43,256 nucleotides of DNA, taken from a virus. A program made the translations under genes and the position numbers. Position 1 is the stretch's first letter. Each line of letters opens with the position of its first letter. Location: positions 1 through 43,256 of IMG/VR virus record IMGVR_UViG_3300031951_000371; one strand, written 5' to 3'. The notes beneath the pieces were generated by a model. The model was not told where the DNA came from and searched no databases. It worked only from the letters and a program-made list of their open reading frames with translations. Below, in pieces: positions 1 to 9,088 of this stretch.

Positions 1-313
1 GACCTTTGAGAGTTCCTTTTCCTGTAAACTCGTCTAAATATGAATTATCATAAAACTTTTTATCACCAGGATTTAAAAAATTAATTTTTGCAACAGACAC
101 TGTTTGTAAATCGTTGTTGTGTGGAACAGCACCAAGAAGAAGTTTTGTTCTAGGTAAAACTTTACATTCCAAATTAGCATACATGACCATGTTTTCATGT
201 TTGACTAATCTTTCTTTTACATTACCTTCGTTATCTACAATTCTGTTAGGGTCTATTATTATAATATTTTGGTAATCAAAGTCAACTAAAATATTTTCGT
301 CATTAATCGCCAT
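1..313 (-). CDS. Partial structural/baseplate-region protein (5' end only, runs off the left edge)
   Basis: The minus strand is open from an ATG at 313-311 to the window edge, giving the first 104 residues (begins MAINDENILVDFDYQ). The start overlaps the stop of the gp53-like gene (305-303) by a few bases, so the two are translationally coupled in the same operon. The fragment is beta-rich in appearance with no signal peptide or membrane segment, and no catalytic motif is visible. Position directly downstream of the gp53-like gene suggests another baseplate component, but the family is not recognised. The C-terminus is missing. Confidence 0.75.
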   Translation of the reverse strand, partial: MAINDENILVDFDYQNIIIIDPNRIVDNEGNVKERLVKHENMVMYANLECKVLPRTKLLLGAVPHNNDLQTVSVAKINFLNPGDKKFYDNSYLDEFTGKGTLKG

Positions 314-626
314 AATAAAAATAATAATTATCTATTGAATTTTTATATTCTTGTAATGACGCAATCAATGGAAAAGGAACTCTTAAAATAGAACCGTCTG
401 GTATATTCCATTCTTCTCCTCCGAATTGTGGATTGTTCGCCATTATTAACCAACCAAAAAATGGAGTACCATAAAATTGTTGTGATATTTTATCCATTCT
501 AGATTGACCGACTTTATAAATATAAGTCTTATCAGATGGTTTTGTATCTAATTTTACAAAAGGAACTGTTTTTTGTTCCCCATCAATAAGGAATTGATTG
601 TATCTATTATAATATTGGGATGACAT
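303..626 (-). CDS. Baseplate wedge protein, gp53-like with LysM-type fold
   Basis: 107 residues. The centre (about residues 36-90) has the pattern of T4 gp53 and LysM domains: 'YKVGQSRMDKISQQFYG', then 'FFGWLIMANNP', ending in 'IPDGSILRVPFP'. This is the 'needs-a-repeat / works where / is-a-legible-index' layout of a short LysM module used in baseplate wedges to clamp neighbouring wedge proteins. T4 gp53 is 196 residues, so this is a minimal version. The gene starts 2 nt after the stop of the 1613-residue gene and overlaps the next gene's start, so it belongs to the baseplate operon. The motif pattern is seen; wedge function is inferred from family and neighbours. Confidence 0.7.
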   Translation of the reverse strand: MSSQYYNRYNQFLIDGEQKTVPFVKLDTKPSDKTYIYKVGQSRMDKISQQFYGTPFFGWLIMANNPQFGGEEWNIPDGSILRVPFPLIASLQEYKNSIDNYYFYYGD

Positions 627-628
627 CT

Positions 629-3600
629 TTAACTTAATTTAACTTTACCATCAAAGGTCTTTTTATCCAAAATCCAATTCGTTGTACCATATATTTGTTT
701 TAGAATTGATTTTCTTCTTGAGTCAATATCTTGTGATGTTGGGTTTTTAATTGTTTGATAAAGTCTTCTTCTGTTTGCATTTTCATCTAATGTGAAATTT
801 TTTAAATCAGTATAAGCGGGACTTGTTTTATCCTCTTCTATAGTTTTTTTATCTAAATCATAAATCTCAACATACTTATCTCTAATATCATTTAGATTTT
901 CAGTCAACTCTTGTTTTGCCCCACCAATTTGTTCAATTTGTGGTGTTGATACAAATTCAACAAATAATATTTGATATTTATCCTCATTTGTAAATGTTTG
1001 TGATGCTAAGGTGTAAAATCTTTTTTCAGCATCTGTCAAATCATTCATATAATCTTTAGAGGTCTGAAAACAGTTTTCAGTATCGTAAAATGTTTCCGTT
1101 GGTAAAGGAACAATTTTTGAGTTATTTTTTTGGTCAGCATATTCATTAAGTTTTTTTGTTACCTCCCCAACATCAACTATCATTTGTTCAAATACTTCTT
1201 CTTCTTCAACCAATAAATATAATTTAACATCCCCATCAGTTAAAATTTTTCCATCATAACCCCTTAATGGTGGATAAAACGGTGGATTGTTAGGAAGTTC
1301 TTTTGTTGTAATAACATTCATTTTATTTAAGGTTTTCAAAAGTAGTTGTTCTACATCGACTATTGTTGTTACTGGTTGTGTTAAATTTTCAACCGCCTCT
1401 TTATCTAAACTTTCGACATATTTTTTTAACTTACTTTTTGCGTCTCTAATAATATCTTCTCTTTCTGCTAAAGATGGTGAATTCAAAAACGCCTTAATTA
1501 CTGGATTTTCATCATCATCAATATCTTCTTTTATTTTTTGTGCCAATTTGTTTACCTTTCTTTCAAACTCATCTGGTTTACCGTAAATTTTTGTATCCAA
1601 TTTTGTTTCGGTATAAATTAAAGTATTACCTGATGTGTAATTTCTATTTGAATTAACAAGTTGTAACATACTATAATTGTATTGGTCTACAATTGTCCCA
1701 TATTGATTCGTGCTTATTTCCAAATATTCTTTATATTGTGTGGATAATTCTTTAAAGACATTTGTATAGTCTATATCGCCAGTTTCAGTATCACCACTTT
1801 TAACTGTTGTTAAAACAGTTCCAATTGTTTCACCACCATCTGTGGCTTGTTCATTATTAGTTGTTGCATTGGCAATTGCCTTATCAACCAATTCTACAAG
1901 AGCATAGTTCAATTCTGTTTCTTCTGCTCTTTCATCATACATTTCCGTATTTGCGTAATAATTAAATGAAAGAGCATTTTGTAAAGTTTCTATTGGTTTT
2001 GCAAGACCATGACCTCCAATAAATTTTAAATCCACAGTAACACCAACAACCATAGGTTGTACACCAATACCTTCTGGGTTTAAATCAAGTAATGAACTCT
2101 CATAACTAAATGATATAGTTGTTGGTATAGCCTTTGTATGGTAAAAATCCCCCATTCTAATAACTAAAACAGGTGGAGCACCAAAACTTGTATTTAGTGC
2201 ATCATCATATTTAGGTTTACCATCACTACCTATTACAGGAATAGTTTGACCTGGTCTTGTACATTGATTCAAAAATGTAAGTCTTGCATTTAACCCTTCA
2301 GGTGTAATTGAATGAAATGCAGGGTTAAAATACTTTAGTTTATCTTTAAGTGTTTGAAACGCCATTGGGTCACTGTCTTTTAACATTTCAAAATAATCGC
2401 ATTCGGTAAGTAATCTTCTTATAATTTTTTTCCCTATTGCTTGTTTTAATCTATCTTGTACATCAGTATTTGGTTGAGGTTTTACCCCTTGTGGATTTGT
2501 TTGGTCAGGAGTACTTTGATTTAGATTATTTTCTTGTGTTGGATCTGTTGACGATATATCATCTGAAATTGTTATTTTACTAATAACAGCACAATTTATT
2601 GCCAAATTTGGATACGCATAAGGTACTTCTGTAGGGCTAAGTACTGTTGGTGGGATAGCATCTATTGTAAGAGATGTGTCAAATGACGCACCATTTTCCC
2701 CAACATCTGTTGTATATCTTTTTACTGTAACCTTAGATAAACTACCACTTGTTTGTATAGTGACTTTTTTATTGTCAATCTCGGTTTGTAATTTTTCTGT
2801 TAAAAATGTTTTTGCCGAATCCGCAAAAACAGTTGTTTTCCCATCAATTGTAATGTCAACAATGTTTTTATTCGACACAATACTTTTTATACCATCAACA
2901 AATTCAGAATTTATTTTATTATTATTTGATTGAACCACATCTTCAATAAATGCTTGTGTATCAGTATTGGTAAATGGTTCTCCTGTTGATACAACAACAT
3001 ATGAAACAGGAGCTAATTCAGAATATTCTACCGCTTTGGATAAATAATCGGTAATTTGAGACGAATAATTTGTATCTGTTGAATTTGGTTGAAAATAGAA
3101 TGTCAATCCTTCAAAATTTGTTTGAAACTCTTTTTCGTCTTCAGGTGTATTCCCTATGGTGTTCGCGTTATCCGCTGATGTGTTTTCAGCGGGTATTTCT
3201 TTTTGTATTTGTTCTAATTCTTCTGGTGTTAATCTTGGGTCATTTAACAAGTTTTGGTACATTTCTAACTCTCTCAACGGAAGAGTATTAAATTTTGCCG
3301 CTAACTCATATAAATCGTATTTTGTACATCCAGCTATAAATGACTTTACCAAATCATCAAATTTTTGTGTACCTAATTTTTCCAATTGTTTATTCACCAA
3401 CAAATTCATTATAGATGGGTGGTCAACAATAATCTTGAATCCAAGTTTACCTGATCGACCAGAATTTTTATACGTATGTATTTCTTCTGGTCTACCAAGA
3501 ATTGGGATACTATCAAAATTAACTGAAGGTGTATCACTGAATGTTAAATCATATGGTGGAAACCACATTATTCTTCCCCCATTCGGCCCTCTCTCACATA

Positions 3601-5470
3601 AAGGTAACTCATCAACCGTAAAACCTGGTCTATCTGAAGTTCTCCAAGCTAAGTTTTCAATGGACAACATATATTTTTTAACACCGTCTCTTGTTATATT
3701 TGTAGAACCTAAACCTTTTGTTGGTGCAATATTTAAATTATAAGTTTTATCTAAAACTGAATAGGTAAATCTCCTATTCTCTGTAGTCATACCATCTGTC
3801 TTTTGTAAGTCATTGAACGTATAATACGGTGTATCTTTTGTAAAAATTCTACAATATTCAATTCCTGCTTCTTCTCCTGTTGAATTATCAATATAGGACA
3901 TTACTTTAGAACCTTTAGTTATTTCTCTATAACCGTCATGAAAAACTTTACTAACTTGATTAATTGCGTTTCCTGCGTGTTTTAATCTTCTTTTCCCAAA
4001 AAGATTATCTGCAGAATTAATTAATCTTTGTGTATTATCAAGTATAGAACCTTGTTTTAATCCAAAGTTAGTTGATTCATTAAACAAGTACGGATTTGCG
4101 ATTGATGGAAAATCTTCATCTATTGAGACCGCATCTCCCCCTTGTTTTACTTTGAATCCAGCGTTTTCTTTAAATCTAGGTGATGTCCATACAAAACCAC
4201 CATCAGGTTTACCTCCATTTTCTGTACTTATACCGTTAAGACCAAAGAACGCTTGTTCCATTCCTGTCCCTTCATATTGGTTACCCATTTCATCTGGTCC
4301 AAATACAATAGCATTTGTTAACTTACCAAGTGAATTTATCGGTACAGCATTTACAGGTGAGGTAATAAATAGTGGATTGTTTACATCAGAACCCAAATAA
4401 TACCCACCTGTTACAGTAGCCCCAACTGAACGTAGTATTGTATTAACACCAGCTATCGCTGCGTTTCCAATACCACCAACCTGATAGTTTGGTCTATATA
4501 TGTTTTTTTCTAATAAAGAATATAGTGTTGATATTTGACCTGCACCTGTTTGAGTAAGTAAAGATTTAGATGGTTGTAAAAATCTACTTGCTCCATCAGC
4601 CAAAAGATTAAATGACCCTGCTGCGGTGTTTTGTAAAACGTTTGCTATTTGGTCGCCAGTACTTGGGTTTCTATTACTATCTTCATCAGTAAATAAAGGT
4701 CCAATCAATGGTGAGTTAGGGTCAAAGTCCCCTCTCAATCTATCTAAAAATGTAATATTACTTGGGGGTAGTGTAATTCTATAATCCTTACTTCCCCCTA
4801 AACCACTTCCAGCTAAAGCCGAAGGTGATGTAAGATTTGTACTTGTTTCTCTAAATAATTGTCTTTGTTGTTCTGCGGCAATTGTTGCGTTTAAATTATC
4901 ACGTAACTTACTCGCAGACAAATTAGCTAAAAATGAATCGTTTGATAAAGGTCCGTTACTTCCAGATGGATTAAGAACCGTAAACATAGTATATGTATTA
5001 TACGTTGACGGAGTAAAAATAATCGGATCATAATACGGTTGATGAATAGAGTTTATAAGTTGTATTTCTTCAACTGTAAATTGTTCTAAATAACCTCCTA
5101 TTGGACTGTACTTATTTTTAATGTAAGCTAAATTTTTAGATGGAAAACTTATAGAATCTAAATCACTATCTGTAAAATCATACTCACCCTCATTTGTTCC
5201 ATTTATAATAGGATTTTGTTGTGTTCCTGGAGTGTTTGGAAATCCTCCATTAGGACCGAATTTATTTAAAACGTAAAAATTATTTGCAACATTTGTTGAT
5301 CCGATGTTGGGACTATTTAAAACTGAATAATCAGATAAATTACTTTCATAATTTGTAGGTCCTGGTGGTGAACTATAAAAACCTGGAACACTATATGGTG
5401 TTAGATTTCTAACTATTAAGTCGTTCCTAAATGAAGAACTATTTTGGAAACTTAAAAAACTCTCAGGCAT
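629..5470 (-). CDS. Very large tail/baseplate structural protein (1613 aa)
   Basis: 1613 residues, the longest gene in the window, lying between the tape-measure candidate and the gp53-like gene; no enzyme motif is seen. The N-terminal 300 residues are rich in Asn, Ser, Pro and Gly. Residues about 640-720 hold an ordered block ('MWFPPYDLTFSD', 'KLGFKIIVDHPSIMNLLVN') and about 1110-1230 a second ('VLVIRMGDFYHTKAIPTTISFSYES', 'VGVTVDLKFIGGH'). The last 350 residues are charged and probably helical. A segment near 790-910 (begins 'LTFYFQPNS') looks faintly like an OmpA-type fold, which is too weak to call. A baseplate hub or tail-tip role is inferred from position. A TATTTATA element sits 14 nt upstream of the ATG. 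Confidence 0.75.
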   Translation of the reverse strand: MPESFLSFQNSSSFRNDLIVRNLTPYSVPGFYSSPPGPTNYESNLSDYSVLNSPNIGSTNVANNFYVLNKFGPNGGFPNTPGTQQNPIINGTNEGEYDFTDSDLDSISFPSKNLAYIKNKYSPIGGYLEQFTVEEIQLINSIHQPYYDPIIFTPSTYNTYTMFTVLNPSGSNGPLSNDSFLANLSASKLRDNLNATIAAEQQRQLFRETSTNLTSPSALAGSGLGGSKDYRITLPPSNITFLDRLRGDFDPNSPLIGPLFTDEDSNRNPSTGDQIANVLQNTAAGSFNLLADGASRFLQPSKSLLTQTGAGQISTLYSLLEKNIYRPNYQVGGIGNAAIAGVNTILRSVGATVTGGYYLGSDVNNPLFITSPVNAVPINSLGKLTNAIVFGPDEMGNQYEGTGMEQAFFGLNGISTENGGKPDGGFVWTSPRFKENAGFKVKQGGDAVSIDEDFPSIANPYLFNESTNFGLKQGSILDNTQRLINSADNLFGKRRLKHAGNAINQVSKVFHDGYREITKGSKVMSYIDNSTGEEAGIEYCRIFTKDTPYYTFNDLQKTDGMTTENRRFTYSVLDKTYNLNIAPTKGLGSTNITRDGVKKYMLSIENLAWRTSDRPGFTVDELPLCERGPNGGRIMWFPPYDLTFSDTPSVNFDSIPILGRPEEIHTYKNSGRSGKLGFKIIVDHPSIMNLLVNKQLEKLGTQKFDDLVKSFIAGCTKYDLYELAAKFNTLPLRELEMYQNLLNDPRLTPEELEQIQKEIPAENTSADNANTIGNTPEDEKEFQTNFEGLTFYFQPNSTDTNYSSQITDYLSKAVEYSELAPVSYVVVSTGEPFTNTDTQAFIEDVVQSNNNKINSEFVDGIKSIVSNKNIVDITIDGKTTVFADSAKTFLTEKLQTEIDNKKVTIQTSGSLSKVTVKRYTTDVGENGASFDTSLTIDAIPPTVLSPTEVPYAYPNLAINCAVISKITISDDISSTDPTQENNLNQSTPDQTNPQGVKPQPNTDVQDRLKQAIGKKIIRRLLTECDYFEMLKDSDPMAFQTLKDKLKYFNPAFHSITPEGLNARLTFLNQCTRPGQTIPVIGSDGKPKYDDALNTSFGAPPVLVIRMGDFYHTKAIPTTISFSYESSLLDLNPEGIGVQPMVVGVTVDLKFIGGHGLAKPIETLQNALSFNYYANTEMYDERAEETELNYALVELVDKAIANATTNNEQATDGGETIGTVLTTVKSGDTETGDIDYTNVFKELSTQYKEYLEISTNQYGTIVDQYNYSMLQLVNSNRNYTSGNTLIYTETKLDTKIYGKPDEFERKVNKLAQKIKEDIDDDENPVIKAFLNSPSLAEREDIIRDAKSKLKKYVESLDKEAVENLTQPVTTIVDVEQLLLKTLNKMNVITTKELPNNPPFYPPLRGYDGKILTDGDVKLYLLVEEEEVFEQMIVDVGEVTKKLNEYADQKNNSKIVPLPTETFYDTENCFQTSKDYMNDLTDAEKRFYTLASQTFTNEDKYQILFVEFVSTPQIEQIGGAKQELTENLNDIRDKYVEIYDLDKKTIEEDKTSPAYTDLKNFTLDENANRRRLYQTIKNPTSQDIDSRRKSILKQIYGTTNWILDKKTFDGKVKLS

Positions 5471-5484
5471 TATTTTATTTTACT

Positions 5485-5492
5485 TATAAATA
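5485..5492 (-). promoter_or_regulatory. TATTTATA element upstream of the 1613-aa gene
   Basis: Exact octamer on the coding strand, ending 14 nt before the ATG at 5470. It separates the baseplate operon from the tape-measure gene. Confidence 0.45.
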
Positions 5493-5517
5493 GATTCAAA
5501 AGATTTTTTTATGTTCA

Positions 5518-7521
5518 TTATTGATAATTGAATCCTTTAATTCTATTTAAAACTGTTTTTATGTTGTTGACAAATTCGTCTTTTAACACCACTGATTCTA
5601 TTGTAGATTTTAACATTTCTTTATCAGTACCTGTTGGTACATTTTTCAAATCTACCATTATATCTAATTTATGATTTATATCTGTTGAGGTTTTTATTTC
5701 ACTTGGGGTTGTGTTTATTGGGTTTGGCTGCATCATTATTGATGTTAATTCCTCATTTTTTAAACCCATCGATTTTAAAGTTTCTAAATTTATCGGACTT
5801 ATTGTTTCTACTGGTGCAGATACATAAGGATTTTGAGGTGATTTCATTCCTTCCATAAATTTATCAAAATCATCTTTTGTTTGTGGAAATTCTGTAGAAC
5901 CAATTATAGTATCTTTAGGATTAATTCTAATTGCCCCTTCTTCACCTAACAACATTCTATTATCACCAGGAAAACTAACAAAGTCATCCGCAACCCCAAA
6001 GAATTTTTTAATACTACCAGTAAAATCTCCTAATTTTGTAATTAAACTATTTAAATTTGTATCTAAAGTATCTATTAAATTTTGCATTTCTGTAATAATT
6101 TTATCTCCATATTCTTCAACACCAGAGATTATAGTTGGCATTTTATCTTCAATATTTTTTCCAACTTTATCTAAATAACTCAGTTTTAATTCAATCATTT
6201 TTCCCGCATCGTCTGTCAATTTATCTAAAGATTCTAATGCTGTTGTTGCTATTTTGTCTTGGGTATTAGCCATTGTTTCTATTATTTTTTCACCTCTTTC
6301 AGAACCAGCTATTTGACTTGGGATTACAGTTGATAGGGCTGCGAGTGAATTGGCAACTTTTTCACTTATTCCCATTTGTTGTTCTATGAGTCCTTTCAGG
6401 TCTTTGTCTTCTCCTGGTTTTGCTTCAAACGTTTTTTCTATTTGGTCATTTTGTGTTTTTAAAAAATCGGCTAATTTTTGTTGTTCGGTTTGTGACATAT
6501 CTTGAATTGCCTTTGTCACTTGTTGACCATCTTCTTTATATGTTACTTCAAATCTTCCATCTTTACCTTTAATTAAAATGTTTTCCAATTTTTGCATTTC
6601 CTTCTCGTCAGGAATCAAACCTTTCAATCCAGTTTCATTAATAATTTTTTGTTTGTCTTGCATTTCTTTGAAAGCAATCCCCATTTCTGACAGTTGGTTA
6701 GCATTGAAGCTTGTTCCTTTGGCAAGTTCGTCCATGAAATCCATTCCAACCGCACTCATTTTACCTGTTTCATCGACAAAGGTTGAAGCAATTTTAGCAA
6801 TTTCTTCTTGTAATTTTTCAGGGTCATTTCTTGATAAAAATCTAACTCGTTCAACATCCATCAATTCTGACTGTACAATACCTAATCTAGATAACTTATT
6901 AACAAACTCTTGAGCCTGTTCAGGTTGATACAAAGATTTAGCGGTTTCAAGAGCTGCCGTCATATCCCCTCTTAACATTGAGGATTTTGCTGCCATATCG
7001 GCCAACCCAATAACTCCGTCTTTAAAGTTGAATCTTGATAACTCTTTCAAATTTGCACCTACAAGTTTGGTAACAGTTTGAGCGTTTACTCCTATCAAAT
7101 CGGCACTCTCCATTATAGTTGCCATTTCTTCGTTTGCGGAGTATATTGATTTTCCCAAGTTTACATAACCTTCGAATAGTGTTTTAGTTTCAATACCAGT
7201 GGCTTGAGTTGTTGCAAACAATTCATCTGTTGCATTCTTGTTGAGAATAATTTGTGTTCCAAACGTTTCAAATAATGCGGTTTGTTGTGCAACAATTTTT
7301 TCTAAATTACCACCTAATCTTGTTACTTCAGTTAAACCTTCTGTAAGGGTTTGTTTTAAAAGAAATGCCTGTTCTCGACCAAACCCAATAGTATTGGCCA
7401 TTTTTCCAAACTGCTCGTCGATATTTTCAACCATGAGTTGTATACCCGTCAAGTTTGACTTTAAAGCGTCAGTAACTCCACCTAACCCAAATTGGGTTTC
7501 ACCTGTTACGAAAAACATCAT
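5518..7521 (-). CDS. Tape-measure-like tail protein
   Basis: 667 residues, mostly helical and coiled-coil in composition. It has long stretches rich in Lys, Glu, Leu, Ala and Gln, few Cys or Trp, and repeated 'NIDEQFGKMANTIGFG'-like amphipathic segments. The C-terminal 130 residues are richer in Pro, Asn and Ile. T4 gp29, the tape measure, is 590 residues and also lies close to hub and tube genes. At about 1.5 angstrom per residue the length would set a tail of roughly 100 nm. Two tandem ATGs (7521 and 7518) open the gene, and a TATTTATA element lies 10 nt upstream. No membrane segment or lysozyme-like domain is evident. The family is assigned from composition and gene order, not from a diagnostic motif. 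Confidence 0.6.
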   Translation of the reverse strand: MMFFVTGETQFGLGGVTDALKSNLTGIQLMVENIDEQFGKMANTIGFGREQAFLLKQTLTEGLTEVTRLGGNLEKIVAQQTALFETFGTQIILNKNATDELFATTQATGIETKTLFEGYVNLGKSIYSANEEMATIMESADLIGVNAQTVTKLVGANLKELSRFNFKDGVIGLADMAAKSSMLRGDMTAALETAKSLYQPEQAQEFVNKLSRLGIVQSELMDVERVRFLSRNDPEKLQEEIAKIASTFVDETGKMSAVGMDFMDELAKGTSFNANQLSEMGIAFKEMQDKQKIINETGLKGLIPDEKEMQKLENILIKGKDGRFEVTYKEDGQQVTKAIQDMSQTEQQKLADFLKTQNDQIEKTFEAKPGEDKDLKGLIEQQMGISEKVANSLAALSTVIPSQIAGSERGEKIIETMANTQDKIATTALESLDKLTDDAGKMIELKLSYLDKVGKNIEDKMPTIISGVEEYGDKIITEMQNLIDTLDTNLNSLITKLGDFTGSIKKFFGVADDFVSFPGDNRMLLGEEGAIRINPKDTIIGSTEFPQTKDDFDKFMEGMKSPQNPYVSAPVETISPINLETLKSMGLKNEELTSIMMQPNPINTTPSEIKTSTDINHKLDIMVDLKNVPTGTDKEMLKSTIESVVLKDEFVNNIKTVLNRIKGFNYQ

Positions 7522-7531
7522 AATATTCTTT

Positions 7532-7539
7532 TATAAATA
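7532..7539 (-). promoter_or_regulatory. TATTTATA element upstream of the tape-measure-like gene
   Basis: Exact octamer on the coding strand, 10 nt before the ATG at 7521, inside the 163-nt gap that separates this gene from the gp26-like gene. Confidence 0.45.
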
Positions 7540-7684
7540 AATACGGTAATTTTAATTTCTTCTATTCATCTCAATAACTTTCTCTACCATATAATTCCTT
7601 TGGTAGGTTGGGATTATCAAAAAATCTCTGTATGAGACATGAAGAAATTTAGAAAGAAAAATATATTGATCTAAAAGATATTTT

Positions 7685-8440
7685 TTATACGTCGAAGAAA
7701 GGCCGAAAAAAGTCAACCCCAAACGATATCATAGTCGATACGTTTTCTCCTGACGGGGCTATTGCGTTGAGTCTTAAATCTACTCCAGGTTCATTTTCCG
7801 ATATAAATCTTTTTATATATTTTGAATCCATAATTGGCATATTTTGTATAAAATCAATTATCGAAGATTTATCTCTACTACCATTAAGTTCTACAATCTG
7901 TTCTTGTAATGTCCAAACTGTTGTTGGTGTTACTCGACCTTTCAAATATGTAGATTCCATTTTGGTTATTTTTTGTTTTTCACCTAACGTCAAAAGTTTA
8001 AGTTTGACTTTAGCATTACTTTTTGGTAATGTTGTTTCAAATAGTCCTTCATTGTCAGGATTTACTTTTGGATTTTTGAAACTTAATTCTTCCAAACTAA
8101 ATGTGTGGTCAAAAAGTTTTCCTGTTAATGGATCTGTTAATTTAACAGTATATTCAGGTCCGAATGATGTGTTTCTAAGAAATATTAATATTGCTTCAAT
8201 ATCTCCATCTAACATTTCTTCAGGTTTCAATTCAGGTTCATATACTTTATTTCTTAACAAAGTTACTAATAAGTTGTTATTTTTCAAACCTGATGAAAGA
8301 GCGTCTTCGTCACTTGCATTTAAAAAACCTACTTTGACACTTGATTTTTTTGATTTATAAAAAATACCTTTTGATGGTAATTCAATAACATCATGTGGTA
8401 TTGTAAAATTCATTTGACCATATTTTATTTCATCTTCCAT
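7685..8440 (-). CDS. Baseplate hub / hub-assembly protein, T4 gp26-like
   Basis: 251 residues. The N-terminus has the signature of the T4 gp26/gp51-type hub family: 'ELPSKGIFY' (about 20-28), then a 'VGFLNASDEDALSSG' block (about 37-51) corresponding to the family's 'T/S-x-DE-x-IL' helix, 'LLVTLLRNKV', and 'DGDIEAILIFLRNTSFGPEY' (about 78-97). The family's usual next step is a pair of CxxC zinc knuckles. Here that stretch reads 'TDPLTGKLFDHTF' with no cysteine, so any metal site is lost. In T4 these proteins help assemble the baseplate hub or chaperone the tape measure, which fits the position between tape measure and tube. A weaker TATTTACA element lies about 37 nt upstream. Confidence 0.65.
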   Translation of the reverse strand: MEDEIKYGQMNFTIPHDVIELPSKGIFYKSKKSSVKVGFLNASDEDALSSGLKNNNLLVTLLRNKVYEPELKPEEMLDGDIEAILIFLRNTSFGPEYTVKLTDPLTGKLFDHTFSLEELSFKNPKVNPDNEGLFETTLPKSNAKVKLKLLTLGEKQKITKMESTYLKGRVTPTTVWTLQEQIVELNGSRDKSSIIDFIQNMPIMDSKYIKRFISENEPGVDLRLNAIAPSGENVSTMISFGVDFFRPFFDV

Positions 8441-8488
8441 AATCTTTTTGTTAAAAATATAATTTCATGTATTTTTATGTAAATAAAA

Positions 8489-8515
8489 AACCCATACACA
8501 ATATGTATATGGGTT
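8489..8515 (-). terminator. Intrinsic terminator after the tail-tube gene
   Basis: Read on the minus strand, arms AACCCATA and TATGGGTT form a perfect 8-bp stem (extendable with one mismatch), followed at once by TTTTTTATTT. It lies 22 nt past the tail-tube stop (8537). It ends the abundant tube message just before the gp26-like leader. Confidence 0.75.
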
Positions 8516-8536
8516 AATTTTAATGTTATATTATTT

Positions 8537-9025
8537 TTAGTAAACCAAAATTGCTCTATCCATTTTCAGAGTGAAGTTAACTTCACTCAAACCGTCTCCT
8601 GTGTAACCAAGAGAACCACCATCATATCCTAATGGAAATGCGTTAACCAATAACCATTTTTCGATAACAACACCCGTAGGATCTAACATTTCTAAATCTA
8701 CATTTCTTTTATAACCTGCAGCATAACCCATACGTCCTGTAACAGATTCTGCAACCAATCTAACCCATTCCATAACCGCTTGGGTGGTTGAAGGACCGAT
8801 TGGGTCTAATAGTTTCACTGCAATTTCACCCCATGTGAACGAACCAGCAACATATGTTTCTGTATTTAAGAATTTAATTGCTTGTGAACCTATTGTAATT
8901 TTAGGTCTCGATGCTGTTTGTACTACCCACTCATTGATACCCAAATCGGTTGGGAATCTCATTAAGAACCTATTCTGTCTTTTTGGTTCGTAAGGTATGG
9001 GCATTTTCATTAAAAGATCAGCCAT
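8537..9025 (-). CDS. Tail tube protein, T4 gp19-like
   Basis: 162 residues, against 163 for T4 gp19. It has the tube pattern: N-terminal 'PKRQNRFLMRFP', then 'SRPKITIGSQAIKFLNTETYVAG' with the strand pair that stacks rings, 'ITVKLLDPIG'-type strand at 'GEIAVKLLDPIGPSTTQAV', and C-terminal 'DGLSEVNFTLKMDRAILVY'. The product polymerises as hexameric rings inside the contractile sheath and forms the DNA conduit. The gene is monocistronic: a TATTTATA element precedes it by 33 nt and a strong terminator follows it, as expected for a highly expressed virion component. The long 33-nt leader resembles that of the sheath gene. Confidence 0.85.
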   Translation of the reverse strand: MADLLMKMPIPYEPKRQNRFLMRFPTDLGINEWVVQTASRPKITIGSQAIKFLNTETYVAGSFTWGEIAVKLLDPIGPSTTQAVMEWVRLVAESVTGRMGYAAGYKRNVDLEMLDPTGVVIEKWLLVNAFPLGYDGGSLGYTGDGLSEVNFTLKMDRAILVY

Positions 9026-9058
9026 GTTGTATTATTTTTTTTTCTTAGTTTATTTTAT

Positions 9059-9066
9059 TATAAATA
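9059..9066 (-). promoter_or_regulatory. TATTTATA element upstream of the tail-tube gene
   Basis: Exact octamer on the coding strand, 33 nt before the tube ATG. It lies just past the stop of the HAD-like gene. Confidence 0.45.
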
Positions 9067-9088
9067 TTAGTTAAAAAATTTTTTCTAT

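Noticed and set aside
2900-3120. OmpA-like peptidoglycan-binding domain in the 1613-residue protein
   Set aside because: Only a vague likeness in strand/helix order; the conserved OmpA-C residues could not be placed.
3156-3743. 195-codon plus-strand frame
   Set aside because: Lies wholly inside the 1613-residue gene in antisense, has no domain and no upstream element.
7767-8360. 197-codon plus-strand frame
   Set aside because: Antisense shadow of the gp26-like gene, with a Ser/Phe-rich random composition.
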